A stretch of DNA of 64,000 nt. Source: TMED27 sp964350435 (GTDB lineage Bacteria > Pseudomonadota > Alphaproteobacteria > Micavibrionales > Micavibrionaceae). The notes below the pieces were generated by a model that worked only from the letters and a program-made list of their open reading frames with translations, made no database searches and had not been told where the DNA came from. This document shows positions 7,544-19,416 of the stretch, in pieces. The position numbers were made by a program, and so were the translations under genes. The stretch is from the NCBI GenBank assembly GCA_964350435.1, contig CAYGJS010000004.1:1-64000 (forward strand). The letters are read 5' to 3'. How positions within the stretch are numbered: the stretch's first letter is position 1; each line of letters starts with the position of its first letter.

Positions 7544-8962
7544 ATGATCTCTAATATCTTAACCCCTTCGTCACCGTTCCTCGCCCGTAAGAAAAAAACG
7601 CATATTCTGATTGAGGTTGTCCCCGAAAAAAATTTAAAAAGTTGGATTAACAAGCAGCCGGAACCTATTCAAAATAAAAGTAAAAATCTTGGTTTTAATG
7701 GGAAGTCTGGCCAGATTATCATTGAACGGGATGCAAACGGCAATCCGATCAAAATTTATGCCGGCCTATCCAACCCCGGCTCATATTTTGACTTTGCGCA
7801 TCTTGCTCACAGCCTGCAATCCAAATTCCCGGATGACGCACTGAAAACCGCCAGTTTCGGCTTTGCGTCTTTACAGGACAAACAGATCAACACCGCCTGC
7901 ATTGGCTGGGGCTGGGCGTGCTATAAATTTGAACAGCTCAAAGCAAAGCAAACTGTTTTTCCTGCGCTTCTCTGGCCGGAAAAAGCAGACAGAAAGAGTG
8001 TTCAGTCTCACGTAGAGGCTGTGCACATCCTGCGCGATCTCGTGAATATGCCTGCGAATATTCTTGGGCCGGATGAATTGGAAGAGGCTGTAAAAATGCT
8101 TGCCAAGGCACACAAAGCCGAGATGAGTGTGGTTAAAGATAAAGAGCTGCTAAAGCAAAACTTCCCGCTGATTTATACCGTTGGGCAAGCCAGCCCGCGG
8201 CGTCCGCGCCTGATTGAAATGAATTGGGGCAATGCCAAGCATCCGAAACTGACGCTGGTTGGCAAGGGCGTGGTGTTTGATACGGGGGGGCTGGATTTGA
8301 AGCCCTCGGCGTATATGAAGCTGATGAAAAAGGATATGGGCGGGGCGGCGCATGCCTTGGCTCTTTCAAAGCTGATCATGGATCATCATTTACCTGTGCG
8401 GCTTAAACTGCTTATTCCTGCGGTGGAAAACGCCGTCGGTGGGGCGGCGTTCCGGCCCGGTGATATTATAAAATCGCGTAAAGGGTTGTTTGTTGAAAAC
8501 ACCAATACGGACGCGGAAGGGCGTTTGATTTTGGCAGACACACTCACTTACGCGTGTGAAGACAGCCCCGAGCTGATTATTGATTTTGCGACGCTGACGG
8601 GCTCGGCGCGGGCGGCACTTGGGCCCGATATCCCTGCGTTTTTCAGCAATGATGAAAAAGTGCATGACAAGATTCGCAAAATTACCTTGGCGGCGGATGA
8701 TCCTGTTTGGCCGATGCCACTCTGGCAGCCCTACCGCAAGCATATCGATAAATCGACAGGCGATCTTATGAACTCGGTGAGTATTCCCGGCGACTTGATC
8801 TATAGCGCGCTGTTCCTTGAAAGTTTTATCGCGCATAAAACGCCTTGGATGCATCTGGATGTGTTTTCGTGGGAACAAACTGGCATACCGGGTCGCCCTG
8901 CTGGCGCTGCGGATACAGGGATGCGCGGTATGTTTGCGTATTTACAGGATCGTTATGGCTGA
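7544..8962 (+). CDS. Leucyl aminopeptidase family protein (M17)
   Basis: This cytosolic M17 metallopeptidase should remove N-terminal residues from peptides using two metal ions. The signature NTDAEGRL (about residues 322-329) and the upstream GKGVVFDTGGLDLKP segment (about residues 240-254) carry the metal ligands and active-site Lys typical of the family. The 472-residue length fits PepA/PepB relatives. The gene overlaps the NlpC/P60 gene by eight bases, so the two form an operon whose products both act on peptides; recycling of cell-wall peptides is a reasonable inference. It is the first core gene right of the integrated element. Confidence 0.92.
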   Translation: MISNILTPSSPFLARKKKTHILIEVVPEKNLKSWINKQPEPIQNKSKNLGFNGKSGQIIIERDANGNPIKIYAGLSNPGSYFDFAHLAHSLQSKFPDDALKTASFGFASLQDKQINTACIGWGWACYKFEQLKAKQTVFPALLWPEKADRKSVQSHVEAVHILRDLVNMPANILGPDELEEAVKMLAKAHKAEMSVVKDKELLKQNFPLIYTVGQASPRRPRLIEMNWGNAKHPKLTLVGKGVVFDTGGLDLKPSAYMKLMKKDMGGAAHALALSKLIMDHHLPVRLKLLIPAVENAVGGAAFRPGDIIKSRKGLFVENTNTDAEGRLILADTLTYACEDSPELIIDFATLTGSARAALGPDIPAFFSNDEKVHDKIRKITLAADDPVWPMPLWQPYRKHIDKSTGDLMNSVSIPGDLIYSALFLESFIAHKTPWMHLDVFSWEQTGIPGRPAGAADTGMRGMFAYLQDRYG

Positions 8963-9710
8963 AATACTCCACATTCATGCGCCGCTGGCGTGCGTCTATT
9001 CCAAGGCTGACAGTTCTTCGGAACCATCGAATACCCTGCTCTATGGCGAGAGCGCTGAGGTGCTTGAAAATCTCGGAGAGTTTTCAAAAATTCGCAGTGC
9101 GCATGACGGGTATGAGGGATTTGTGCTGTCTGCCCTGCTCGCTGTGCATCAAGCCAAGCCGCATAAAATCAGCGTGCCGATGACCCATGTTTATGATGCG
9201 CCCGCTTTCAAAACCGCGCCGCGCCATCCGCTTTATTTCGGCTCTCCCGTCAGCACACTGGATTCGCGAGAGAACGGCTTTGCGTTGCTGGCCAATAAAG
9301 GGTGGGTGTTCGAGCGGCATATGGTAGAAATCGATTCTGCACTGCCCGATTTTGTGGAAACGGCGATGATGTTCTTAAATGCACCCTATGTTTGGGGGGG
9401 GCGATCCGTCGCCGGGGTTGATTGTTCCGGCCTTGTTCAGATTGCCCTTATGGCGGCGGGGATTGATTGCCCGCGTGACACATCCGCGCAAATCAAGGCG
9501 CTCGGGCAGAGTATAGAGTTTGGCGATACAATCCAATATGCCCAGATACAGCGCGGGGATCTGGTGTTTTTTGAGCGGCATGTCGGGATTATGGTGGATG
9601 ATCGGCATATTCTTAATGCGACATCGCGATACATGAAGACAATCATAGAACCCCTTGAAAACCTTATAGAGTTTTATGATGGTGTTTTGGCTGTCAAGCG
9701 GCTGCCCTAG
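8955..9710 (+). CDS. NlpC/P60 cysteine peptidase with SH3-like N-terminus
   Basis: The 251-residue protein has two N-terminal SH3b-like regions (about residues 10-120) and a C-terminal NlpC/P60 domain with Cys157 (VDCSGL), His209 (ERHVGI) and His218 as the catalytic set. The layout is that of YkfC-type gamma-D-glutamyl-dipeptide hydrolases that cleave peptidoglycan peptides. No signal peptide is present, which supports a cytosolic recycling role. ATG 8955 lies inside the end of the aminopeptidase gene (eight-base overlap); the open frame extends further upstream but with no family similarity. The coupling to an aminopeptidase supports joint peptide catabolism. Confidence 0.88.
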   Translation: MAEILHIHAPLACVYSKADSSSEPSNTLLYGESAEVLENLGEFSKIRSAHDGYEGFVLSALLAVHQAKPHKISVPMTHVYDAPAFKTAPRHPLYFGSPVSTLDSRENGFALLANKGWVFERHMVEIDSALPDFVETAMMFLNAPYVWGGRSVAGVDCSGLVQIALMAAGIDCPRDTSAQIKALGQSIEFGDTIQYAQIQRGDLVFFERHVGIMVDDRHILNATSRYMKTIIEPLENLIEFYDGVLAVKRLP

Positions 9711-9713
9711 AGG

Positions 9714-10334
9714 CTATTGCCCTGGAATATTTTGTAAATCACCCTTGCCGGACAGATTGCCGGAGGGTTCATAAAAGCTGCCGTCATTCATGTCATAAGA
9801 ATCAAATGATGCGCCCTCGCCGCGGCGACGAAGCTCTGGTGGGGTATTATATTGGTCTCTGTTCAGTTTTGGCTCACCGGCGGAGAACTCTTCCAATGAA
9901 TAGGTTTCCGGCTGACGGATATCGGGCGCATTCTGAAACGGCGGCGGTGCAGGTTTGGTTGGCGTATCGGTGAAATTAATCTCGATAATTTGCGGGTATT
10001 GATATAACGCCCCGGAAGCGTGATCCCATGCATAACCCACGCCGCCATTCAAGATGTTGAGGTCTGCTTTGCGGTTGATCTGCGGGCGCACGAATATTGT
10101 TTGACGGCGGTTTCCGGGTGCCCAGCAATCCACTTTCAAATCATCGCCAGCATTGCCAAGAGTAATGGTTTCGGGTGGATAAACCACATGGCGCAGCCCC
10201 TTTACATAAACATAACATTGTGCGCCTGTTGCGCCCGGCGTTACGAATTGAACGTCCTGAATTGAGTCTTCAAGAGCGTAGGCGCAAGCACCGAGGCTGA
10301 GAGCAGAGGATAATAATACGAATTTCTTAAGCAT
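9714..10334 (-). CDS. Hypothetical lipoprotein
   Basis: The 206-residue product starts with a lipoprotein signal peptide (MLKKFVLLSSALSLGAC, lipobox LGAC with Cys17). The mature part has an immunoglobulin-like or surface-like first half (about residues 25-120) and a low-complexity, Pro- and Gln-rich tail. I recognise no named family. It ends three bases from the end of the NlpC/P60 gene, which is convergent. It would be anchored in the inner or outer membrane facing the periplasm. Confidence 0.75.
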   Translation of the reverse strand: MLKKFVLLSSALSLGACAYALEDSIQDVQFVTPGATGAQCYVYVKGLRHVVYPPETITLGNAGDDLKVDCWAPGNRRQTIFVRPQINRKADLNILNGGVGYAWDHASGALYQYPQIIEINFTDTPTKPAPPPFQNAPDIRQPETYSLEEFSAGEPKLNRDQYNTPPELRRRGEGASFDSYDMNDGSFYEPSGNLSGKGDLQNIPGQ

Positions 10335-10413
10335 AAATCTCTCGGAAGCGAGGAAGAGGAAAATTACAATTAACAGGCTACAACAATTTTAAAGCTTTCG
10401 CAATTACGCAGCC

Positions 10414-13026
<2,613 letters not shown>

Positions 13027-13032
13027 GGGCTT

Positions 13033-13061
13033 AATATAGTCCAGCTCCCCAATGCTTTCAA
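13033..13061 (-). promoter_or_regulatory. Promoter of clpB, heat-shock-like
   Basis: On the minus strand TTGAAA (13061-13056) is followed after 17 bases by TATATT (13038-13033), with C just before giving CTATATT. This fits a sigma-70 promoter and also the alphaproteobacterial sigma-32 pattern (TTGAA, then CTATAT-like). Only six bases separate the -10 box from ATG 13026, so the transcript would be leaderless or nearly so. Confidence 0.5.
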
Positions 13062-13104
13062 ATGATTTAGATCAATTAGGGGACAATACCAAGAGCCGCA
13101 AACA

Positions 13105-13129
13105 TGAAAAAAGGCGGTCAAAACCGCCT
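13105..13129 (-). terminator. Rho-independent terminator of the DUF4167 gene
   Basis: Arms AGGCGGT (13112-13118) and ACCGCCT (13123-13129) form a hairpin with a four-base loop. On the minus strand it is followed by a run of T residues (13111-13106). It lies 27 bases after the DUF4167 stop and upstream of the clpB promoter, so clpB is transcribed separately. Confidence 0.85.
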
Positions 13130-13155
13130 CTTAAGTGATTTAGCTGTACGTATTT

Positions 13156-13602
13156 TTATCCCGCAGAGGCGTCAGCCGTACGCTTAGATACCACATCAGG
13201 ATCGCCTCCTAAGATACTGGCGGGCAATGATAAATCATCGCTCATCTCATTCTTGCGCTCTCTCGGGGCTTTCTTTTCAGAGGCAACCTCTTCAGGGGCA
13301 TTGTCAGAAGAGGCCGTGTCCGACTGTACGTCCCAAGCACCGATAATCCGGGTATAATGCTCGGCGTGCTGAAGATAGCTTTCCGCCAAGACAATATCAC
13401 CGGCGGAGGTCGCGTCTTTGGCCAATGTCATATATTTTTCAGCCACTTGATGCGCTGTACCGCGAATACGGACATCCGGCCCGTTGCTGTCAAAGACTTG
13501 CATCCGTTGGTTTCCGCCGCGCCGTGCGCCGCCATTATTCGCAGAACCGCCGCCGCTGCGCCTTCTTCTGCTGCTGCCGTTATTTGGTGTACCGTGTCTC
13601 AT
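13156..13602 (-). CDS. DUF4167 domain protein
   Basis: The 148-residue product has a Gly/Asn/Arg-rich N-terminus (residues 1-33), then the conserved block FDSNGPDVRIRGTAHQVAEKYMTLAKDA (in part) and YLQHAEHYTRI (about residues 37-88), which define DUF4167. The tail is acidic and disordered. These small alphaproteobacterial proteins are almost always encoded between prmC and clpB, as here, but their job is unknown; the basic tail suggests nucleic-acid binding. A terminator follows the gene. Confidence 0.88.
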   Translation of the reverse strand: MRHGTPNNGSSRRRRSGGGSANNGGARRGGNQRMQVFDSNGPDVRIRGTAHQVAEKYMTLAKDATSAGDIVLAESYLQHAEHYTRIIGAWDVQSDTASSDNAPEEVASEKKAPRERKNEMSDDLSLPASILGGDPDVVSKRTADASAG

Positions 13603-13643
13603 TCAAATCACCCGTTCTTTAAAAATTAAACAAATTTATACAT

Positions 13644-13675
13644 ACACGTACAGCATACATCATTCATGTACGTGT
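13644..13675. promoter_or_regulatory. Inverted repeat upstream of the DUF4167 gene
   Basis: ACACGTAC (13644-13651) and GTACGTGT (13668-13675) are perfect inverted copies 16 bases apart. They lie about 40 bases upstream of the DUF4167 start in an otherwise gene-free 228-base gap. A regulator binding site is possible. Confidence 0.3.
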
Positions 13676-13830
13676 TACCAGCCCTATATGGCTACAAACA
13701 CAATATGTTGGGTTTTTAAATCCAACACCCATCTGCATATTGCGTCACTGTGTGTTGATGATTTTCACCATACCGCCAAGGTGATTTTACACGCAAGCGA
13801 GGCAAGGAAAAAAACTTCACTTATCCCCAC

Positions 13831-14646
13831 TCATGGCGCAAAAAAGATTTCCACAACCCGCGGAAGCCCTGCCGAATCAGGGATTAGACGCGCATTCGAA
13901 AATCGCGATTCTTCGCTGAGTCGCATTACTGATTCTGCTTGATCGAATCCGATTTCAAAATAGGCAAAGCCGCCAGGATTTAAAATGCGAAAAAGTTGAG
14001 AAAAAATTATTTTATAGGCTTGGAGACCGTCTTCTCCTCCGTCCAATGCCAGAATCGGATCGTGTTTTTGGACATTTTCATCCAGTTCGGGAATCACTTT
14101 CGAGGCGATATAGGGGGGATTCGACACGACAAGATCGAATCTTTGATCGATATTGTCTGCCCAATTTCCCTGCTGGAAGGTCGCGCGATTCTGAAACCCC
14201 AAAGATTTTGCATTGGTTCGCGCCATTTCAACCGCTCCTTCGGACAGATCAACGCCAAGCCCATGCGCGTTTTTATACTCGCTGAGGAGGCTTAACAGGA
14301 TGCAACCGGAGCCGGTGCCGAGATCAAGAATACTCTTTGGAGCGTTGTCTTTATAACGCGCAAGCACCACCTCGATCAGGGTTTCGGTATCGGGGCGCGG
14401 GTCGAGCGTATCGGGGGAGAGTTTGAAATTTAACCCCCAGAACTCACGCTCGCCGTATATGCGCGAGAGCGGCTCTCCGGCCTTTACGCGGGCGAGATCA
14501 GAGAAGCAGGCAGATTCGTCTACATCCTGCTCGGGATTTGCTATGAGTTGGGCATGAGTCATGCCTATTCGCTTATTGATAACATAGCGGGCATCGGATT
14601 CGGACAGGGTTTGTTTTAGGTGGCTGTATATATTTTTCAGTAACAT
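13831..14646 (-). CDS. prmC: Release factor glutamine methyltransferase PrmC
   Basis: PrmC methylates the glutamine of the GGQ motif in release factors using S-adenosylmethionine. The N-terminal helical domain is followed by the methyltransferase fold with DLGTGSG (about 108-114) and the substrate-binding NPPY (176-179). I chose ATG 14646, because the extra 17 residues available upstream are translated from a dispersed repeat (14660-14685). It lies 3' of prfA, whose product is its substrate. No clear ribosome binding site is visible at either start. Confidence 0.95.
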   Translation of the reverse strand: MLLKNIYSHLKQTLSESDARYVINKRIGMTHAQLIANPEQDVDESACFSDLARVKAGEPLSRIYGEREFWGLNFKLSPDTLDPRPDTETLIEVVLARYKDNAPKSILDLGTGSGCILLSLLSEYKNAHGLGVDLSEGAVEMARTNAKSLGFQNRATFQQGNWADNIDQRFDLVVSNPPYIASKVIPELDENVQKHDPILALDGGEDGLQAYKIIFSQLFRILNPGGFAYFEIGFDQAESVMRLSEESRFSNARLIPDSAGLPRVVEIFFAP

Positions 14647-14659
14647 GATTTCGGGTTTT

Positions 14660-14685
14660 AAACGCAAAGGCGCGAAGGCGCAAAG
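14660..14685. repeat. GC-rich short repeat motif
   Basis: This stretch contains CGCAAAGG and CGAAGGCGCAAAG, near-tandem copies of a motif known from dispersed repeats in many bacterial genomes. It lies between prfA and prmC. No opposite arm is seen nearby. Confidence 0.4.
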
Positions 14686-14749
14686 CTTATCGAGCATAAG
14701 GAGATGTTTGTGGATTCACTTTCATTTCGGTTTCAGGTTCTGCGGCGCT

Positions 14750-15814
14750 TTAATTTTCCATGGCCGCAAGCGCAGAGGCATTATCCTCGGCGATCAGCGC
14801 CTCTACGAATTCGTTTAAAGATTCGCCGCTCAGGACATCCTCCAGCTTATAGAGCGTCAAGTTGATGCGGTGATCGGTGACGCGGCCTTGAGGGAAGTTA
14901 TAGGTGCGAATGCGTTCGGAGCGATCGCCAGAGCCTACTTGAGATTTGCGGTCGGCGGCGCGTTCTTCGTGCAGTTTTTGACGCTGAATATCATAGATGC
15001 GGGTGGCCAGAACCTTCATCGCTTTGGCTTTGTTCTTATGCTGGCTGCGCTCTTCCTGCATCTCTACGACCACGCCTGTGGGGAGGTGGGTGATGCGGAC
15101 GGCGGAATCGGTGGTGTTCACGTGCTGACCGCCTGCGCCTTGGGAGCGATAGGTGTCGATGCGTAAATCTTCGCTTCGGATGTTCACTTCGGCTTCTTCG
15201 GCTTCGGGCAGGACAGCAACGGTGGCGGCGGAAGTGTGAATCCGTCCCTGGCTTTCGGTTTTGGGCACGCGCTGAACGCGGTGGGTGCCGGATTCATACT
15301 TTAAACGCTGAAACACATTGCGGCCTGTGATTTCAGCAACAATATCCTTATAGCCGCCGACATCGGTTTCGGAGGCCTCCATGACTTCGAATTTCCAGCC
15401 CTGCTGGGCGGCAAAGCCTTTATACATCGTGAACAGGTCGCCGGCGAAAAGCCCGGCTTCATCACCACCTGTGCCGGCGCGAATCTCAAGAATGGCGTTT
15501 TTGGCGTCATCTTCGTCTTTGGGAATCAGCGCCATGCGGATTTGCTGTTTTAATGCGGGGATCTTCGCGTCAAGCGCGCGCAGATCTTCTTCCGCCATCG
15601 TTTTCATTTCAGGATCGCCCAGCATTTCGCCCAAATCCTTTTTCTCGCTCTCAGCATCCGAAAGCGCGACGATGGCTTCTACGATCGGGTCGAGTTCAGC
15701 GTATTCCATGGAAAGCTTGGCGAATTCCTCACCGCTCAAACCGGCCTGAGACATGAGCGAGGCCAGTTCTTCGTGGCGCGAGCGGATGGTTGATAATTTG
15801 GCTTCTAATGACAT
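14750..15814 (-). CDS. prfA: Peptide chain release factor 1
   Basis: RF1 reads UAA and UAG stop codons and triggers peptide release. The 354-residue protein has the helical domain 1, the PCRF domain and the RF-1 signature RSQGAGGQHVN with GGQ at 228-230. The codon-recognition PxT-type motif region (about 183-192, VPKTESQG) is consistent with RF1 and not RF2. It sits directly upstream of prmC, its modifying enzyme, and downstream of the rodZ-like gene in a common alphaproteobacterial order. Confidence 0.97.
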   Translation of the reverse strand: MSLEAKLSTIRSRHEELASLMSQAGLSGEEFAKLSMEYAELDPIVEAIVALSDAESEKKDLGEMLGDPEMKTMAEEDLRALDAKIPALKQQIRMALIPKDEDDAKNAILEIRAGTGGDEAGLFAGDLFTMYKGFAAQQGWKFEVMEASETDVGGYKDIVAEITGRNVFQRLKYESGTHRVQRVPKTESQGRIHTSAATVAVLPEAEEAEVNIRSEDLRIDTYRSQGAGGQHVNTTDSAVRITHLPTGVVVEMQEERSQHKNKAKAMKVLATRIYDIQRQKLHEERAADRKSQVGSGDRSERIRTYNFPQGRVTDHRINLTLYKLEDVLSGESLNEFVEALIAEDNASALAAMEN

Positions 15815-15839
15815 GGGGCAGATTTACACAGGAAAGGGG

Positions 15840-16703
15840 CTAGTTTTCAAGCGTCTTTTCTGAAGTTTGTGCATATTGCGATTTCAGGTAACCACCATCA
15901 AGGGGAATGTTGCGGCGCACGACCCCTGCTCCGCCGAGCAGTTTAAGGGGCTGGCCGTCGACTTCAATCTGCACACCGCCGGCATTGCCAATAGACATGA
16001 GAAGGTTTGGCCGGTTCGGCACAAAATACTGATCTCCCGCTTTTAAGACCTGAGACAGCAGTTTTGTGCCGCTTTTGCTTTTAATCTCAACCCATGAATT
16101 TTCACGGATATTCAGGATGATGCCTTTTTCCGGTTTCTTACTCAGGGTTTTTTGTTCACCTGCGGGCGCGGGGGATTCCGCATTCACGGCGGCAAGCTCT
16201 TCTTCCGGCGGCTCTTGTGTTTCTATCGGTTTTTCAAGTGCGGCTTGTTGAATAGAGGCCGGGACAGGCGGCACGGTTTCTAATGCTTCGCGTTTTTTCG
16301 ATGTGGCGGCAACATAGATGCCGGACATTACTAAAATTGTCATTATTGAAGACAGAATCAACCACCCGGAGGGCAGCCGAGCGTCGGAGGCGGGTGCGGG
16401 CATTTGCAGATATGTTTCTTCGGGCGCGTCTTTTGATTGGCTCTTAAAAAGATTTACCATCTTTTCACCGTCCAGACCGAGATATTCTGAATAGGTGCGG
16501 ACGAAACCGATGGCATAGACTTTTGCGGGAAGCTTTGCCATGTCATTTTTTTCAAGGGCATCAAGCTGCTCGGCGCGGATACGCAGAATCTTTTCAATAT
16601 CGCCGAGGCTGCGCCCGTAATGTTCACGGGTTCGCTTGAGAATCTCGCCTACAGGTAAATCTGTAAAATATGGATTATCATGATTTTGCGCGGCTTCACT
16701 CAT
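15840..16703 (-). CDS. RodZ-like HTH membrane protein
   Basis: The 287-residue product has an N-terminal RodZ-type helix-turn-helix (about residues 14-85), one membrane helix (about 113-133, WLILSSIMTILVMSGIYVA), a Pro/Glu-rich periplasmic linker, and a DUF4115-like beta domain (about 195-270). RodZ links the MreB cytoskeleton to the wall synthesis machinery and maintains rod shape. It lies 18 bases after lysC and 25 bases before prfA on the same strand. The domain order is typical; the specific interaction with MreB is inferred from family. Confidence 0.85.
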   Translation of the reverse strand: MSEAAQNHDNPYFTDLPVGEILKRTREHYGRSLGDIEKILRIRAEQLDALEKNDMAKLPAKVYAIGFVRTYSEYLGLDGEKMVNLFKSQSKDAPEETYLQMPAPASDARLPSGWLILSSIMTILVMSGIYVAATSKKREALETVPPVPASIQQAALEKPIETQEPPEEELAAVNAESPAPAGEQKTLSKKPEKGIILNIRENSWVEIKSKSGTKLLSQVLKAGDQYFVPNRPNLLMSIGNAGGVQIEVDGQPLKLLGGAGVVRRNIPLDGGYLKSQYAQTSEKTLEN

Positions 16704-16721
16704 GGAATGAAGATACCGTAT

Positions 16722-17957
16722 TTAGGCTTCCTTATCCAGCCCATATGCTTCGTGCAGAGCGCGCACAGCAAGCTCGGCATAATCTTCTTCGATCAGCACG
16801 GATATCTTGATTTCCGATGTTGAAATCACCTGAATATTGATATTCTTGCTCGCTAAGGCTTCGAACATTTTTCCGGCGACGCCGAAATGGCTGATCATGC
16901 CAACGCCGACGACGGAGACTTTGGCAACATTATCCGCGCTGCGGATTTCGCTGCATTCGATATCAGTCTTTTCAAGGGCCTTAAGCGCGCGCGGAAGATC
17001 AGCGCGGGCAACCGTGAAGGTCATGTCGGTGGATTTCCCATCGGCGGCGATGTTCTGAACGATCATATCCACACTGACGGCGGCATCGGATAGTTTTTTA
17101 AAGATTTTGGACGCTATGCCGGGCACGTCTGCGACCTGAAGCAATGTGACCTTGGCTTCATTGCGGCTACAGGCGATACCGCTCACGAGTTCTTTTTCCA
17201 TCATTTTGTTTCTCTCCTCAACAATCAGGGTTCCGGGCAGATCACTGCCGATATGGTCTTCGAAGCTGGACAGCACTTGCAGGGCAACGCCCTTTTTCAT
17301 AGCGATTTCTACCGAGCGGGTTTGCAGGACTTTCGATCCAAGCGATGCCAGCTCGATCATTTCTTCGAAGCTTATATTTTTGAGCTTGCGCGCGTCTTTT
17401 TCGATGCGGGGGTCTGTAGTGTAGACACCGTCTACATCGGTATAGATATCACAGCGATCTGCGCCAAGGGCAGCCGCCAGTGCCACAGCCGAAGTATCCG
17501 AGCCGCCGCGCCCCAGCGTGGATATGCGTCCTGCGTCGGTCACGCCCTGAAAGCCCGGCATAACAACGACTTCCCCGCTATTCAGGCGTTTATGAAGTTC
17601 TTCGGTTTCAATATCCTTGATACGAGCCTTGCCGTGCATATCGGTGGTTTTTACGGCGACCTGCCAGCCCATCCAGCTGCGCGCCGATATGCCCAGTTTT
17701 TGCAGAGCCATAGCCATAAGACCGGCGGTCACCTGCTCGCCGCTGGACACCACCGCGTCATATTCCCGCAAGTCATACATATTGCTGATGGCGTCACAAT
17801 AACCAACCAGTTGATTGGTCACGCCTGACATGGCCGAAACCACAACCGCGACCTTATGGCCGGCCTCAACCTCGCGGGCGACCTTGGCGGCGGCATTTTC
17901 TATACGCGCTATGTCTGCGACCGAAGTTCCACCGAATTTTGCAACAATAAGACTCAT
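16722..17957 (-). CDS. lysC: Aspartate kinase
   Basis: Aspartokinase phosphorylates aspartate at the start of the lysine, threonine and methionine pathways. The N-terminal kinase domain has KFGGTS (7-12) and the GRGGSDTSAVALA segment (about 149-161). Two C-terminal ACT domains (about 265-335 and 345-405) would bind the feedback inhibitors. The 411-residue length fits the alphaproteobacterial single-function enzyme. It is divergent from ubiG and heads the minus-strand run through rodZ-like, prfA and prmC. The lysine branch end enzyme lysA is also in this window. Confidence 0.96.
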   Translation of the reverse strand: MSLIVAKFGGTSVADIARIENAAAKVAREVEAGHKVAVVVSAMSGVTNQLVGYCDAISNMYDLREYDAVVSSGEQVTAGLMAMALQKLGISARSWMGWQVAVKTTDMHGKARIKDIETEELHKRLNSGEVVVMPGFQGVTDAGRISTLGRGGSDTSAVALAAALGADRCDIYTDVDGVYTTDPRIEKDARKLKNISFEEMIELASLGSKVLQTRSVEIAMKKGVALQVLSSFEDHIGSDLPGTLIVEERNKMMEKELVSGIACSRNEAKVTLLQVADVPGIASKIFKKLSDAAVSVDMIVQNIAADGKSTDMTFTVARADLPRALKALEKTDIECSEIRSADNVAKVSVVGVGMISHFGVAGKMFEALASKNINIQVISTSEIKISVLIEEDYAELAVRALHEAYGLDKEA

Positions 17958-18029
17958 TTACTATGGGCCATTTCTTTTCAGCTTGGTATACGTTAAAACA
18001 AGAGCGTATTTATAAGGAAACGGCGTGAA

Positions 18030-18755
18030 ATGTCTAGCGTAGACGTCATTGAAATTGAAAATTTTTCCAAGGATTCAGACCATTGGTGGGATGAGAACGG
18101 GCCGTTCAAGCCCTTGCATGCGCTGAACCCTGTGCGGCTATCCTATATAAAATCGCAGATTTGTGATGCCTATGGGCGCGATACTCAGAGCCTTAAACCT
18201 TTTGAAGGTTTGAGCATTCTGGATATCGGATGCGGCGGCGGGTTGGTGTGCGAACCCCTCGCCCGCCTCGGCGCAAGCGTAAGCGGCGCGGATGCCGATG
18301 CCAACGCGATTGAGGTGGCTAAGGCGCATGCGAAGCTCTCGGGTTTAAAGATTGAGTATATGGCCAAGCCTGCCGAGGATATCAAAAAGAAGTTTGATGT
18401 GGTTCTGGCGCTCGAGATTATTGAGCATGTGCGCGAGCCTTCCGAATTTGTGAAAAGCGTTGCCGCGCTTTGCAAGCCGGGCGGCCTCGTGATTTTTTCA
18501 ACACTGAACCGCACGCCGAAGTCATTTGCGCTTGGGATTGTGGCGGCAGAATATATTTTGCGATGGGTGCCTGCGGGGACACATACGTGGAAGAAATTTA
18601 TCAAGCCGTCCGAATTATCGCGGATGGCGCGGGCGGCGGAACTTTCGCCGCATGATATTACGGGGTTAATCTTTAACCCGATCAAGGGCGAATTTGCCCT
18701 TTCAGATCGGGATATTGATGTGAATTATTTATTGAGCGCGATAAAAAAGCGTTGA
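18030..18755 (+). CDS. ubiG: 3-demethylubiquinol O-methyltransferase UbiG
   Basis: UbiG performs the two O-methylations in ubiquinone synthesis. The 241-residue protein has the DHWWDENGPFKPLHALNP N-terminal signature (about 16-33), the SAM-binding DIGCGGG (about 65-71) and the ALEIIEHV motif (about 129-136). AAGGAAA lies about nine bases before the ATG. It is divergent from lysC, an arrangement seen in many alphaproteobacteria. Presence implies respiratory metabolism with ubiquinone. Confidence 0.95.
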   Translation: MSSVDVIEIENFSKDSDHWWDENGPFKPLHALNPVRLSYIKSQICDAYGRDTQSLKPFEGLSILDIGCGGGLVCEPLARLGASVSGADADANAIEVAKAHAKLSGLKIEYMAKPAEDIKKKFDVVLALEIIEHVREPSEFVKSVAALCKPGGLVIFSTLNRTPKSFALGIVAAEYILRWVPAGTHTWKKFIKPSELSRMARAAELSPHDITGLIFNPIKGEFALSDRDIDVNYLLSAIKKR

Positions 18756-18758
18756 TGT

Positions 18759-19097
18759 TTATCTGTCGTTAGACAACATCTCTCTCAGTTCTCCAACACC
18801 CGTAGCACCCAAGCTACGAACCATGCTGTTCTGATATTTGTGACCTCCTGAAAACTCAAACCCACCCGTCTTGTTTCTCACCCATGCCACCCCTAGATCG
18901 AGGGCACGCACCGCTAAAACAACAGATGCAGCCGTTGCAATTACTGCAGGGCCTTGGCCATCTGCCGTTGCTGCAGTTGCGCCGGTAAATAACGCACCCA
19001 GTCCATAAACAGCAGATCCAATTCCCTGATTGCGTATATTAGAAATTCTCTCTTTTCTAGTTTCTGATTTCAGAAATGCGCCTACAAATGAAACCAT
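18759..19097 (-). CDS. Hypothetical small membrane protein
   Basis: The 112-residue product is not recognised. It shows a Gly/Ala-rich hydrophobic region (about residues 26-69) that may form two short membrane helices, then a soluble C-terminus. It lies three bases after the end of ubiG on the opposite strand. The upstream region (19098-19208) is AT-rich. Confidence 0.5.
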   Translation of the reverse strand: MVSFVGAFLKSETRKERISNIRNQGIGSAVYGLGALFTGATAATADGQGPAVIATAASVVLAVRALDLGVAWVRNKTGGFEFSGGHKYQNSMVRSLGATGVGELREMLSNDR

Positions 19098-19208
19098 AAT
19101 TTTTCTCCTACATTATTAGATGTTAAAAACGTATAACACTGATATTTTAGTTATGTCAAGATAATATTAATACTTGCCTCTTTTCCATTACGATATATTT
19201 ATTAGCAC

Positions 19209-19406
19209 ATGAACAGTTTTATTATCGTCGTTTTGTTCGGACTTATGCTCAGCGTCGCAGGGGTGATGGGTCTGGGGCTATTTTCCATGGTTAAGGGCGG
19301 TGAATTCAACAAAAAATATGGCAACAGATTGATGCAGGCGCGGGTATGGCTGCAAGGGCTGACATTGGCGCTGCTTGCATTGATCTTCTTTTTGTCGCAA
19401 AATTAG
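19209..19406 (+). CDS. Twin-helix HIG1-like membrane protein
   Basis: The 65-residue protein has two membrane helices (about residues 3-27 and 46-62) joined by a basic loop with GGEFNKKYGNRLMQARVWLQG, the hallmark of HIG1-type proteins. The mitochondrial relatives act as assembly factors for cytochrome oxidase. In alphaproteobacteria this small gene commonly sits just upstream of etfB and etfA, as here. The stop is followed by a CCACTAAG-type repeat before etfB. Confidence 0.75.
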   Translation: MNSFIIVVLFGLMLSVAGVMGLGLFSMVKGGEFNKKYGNRLMQARVWLQGLTLALLALIFFLSQN

Positions 19407-19416
19407 AAGAAGATTC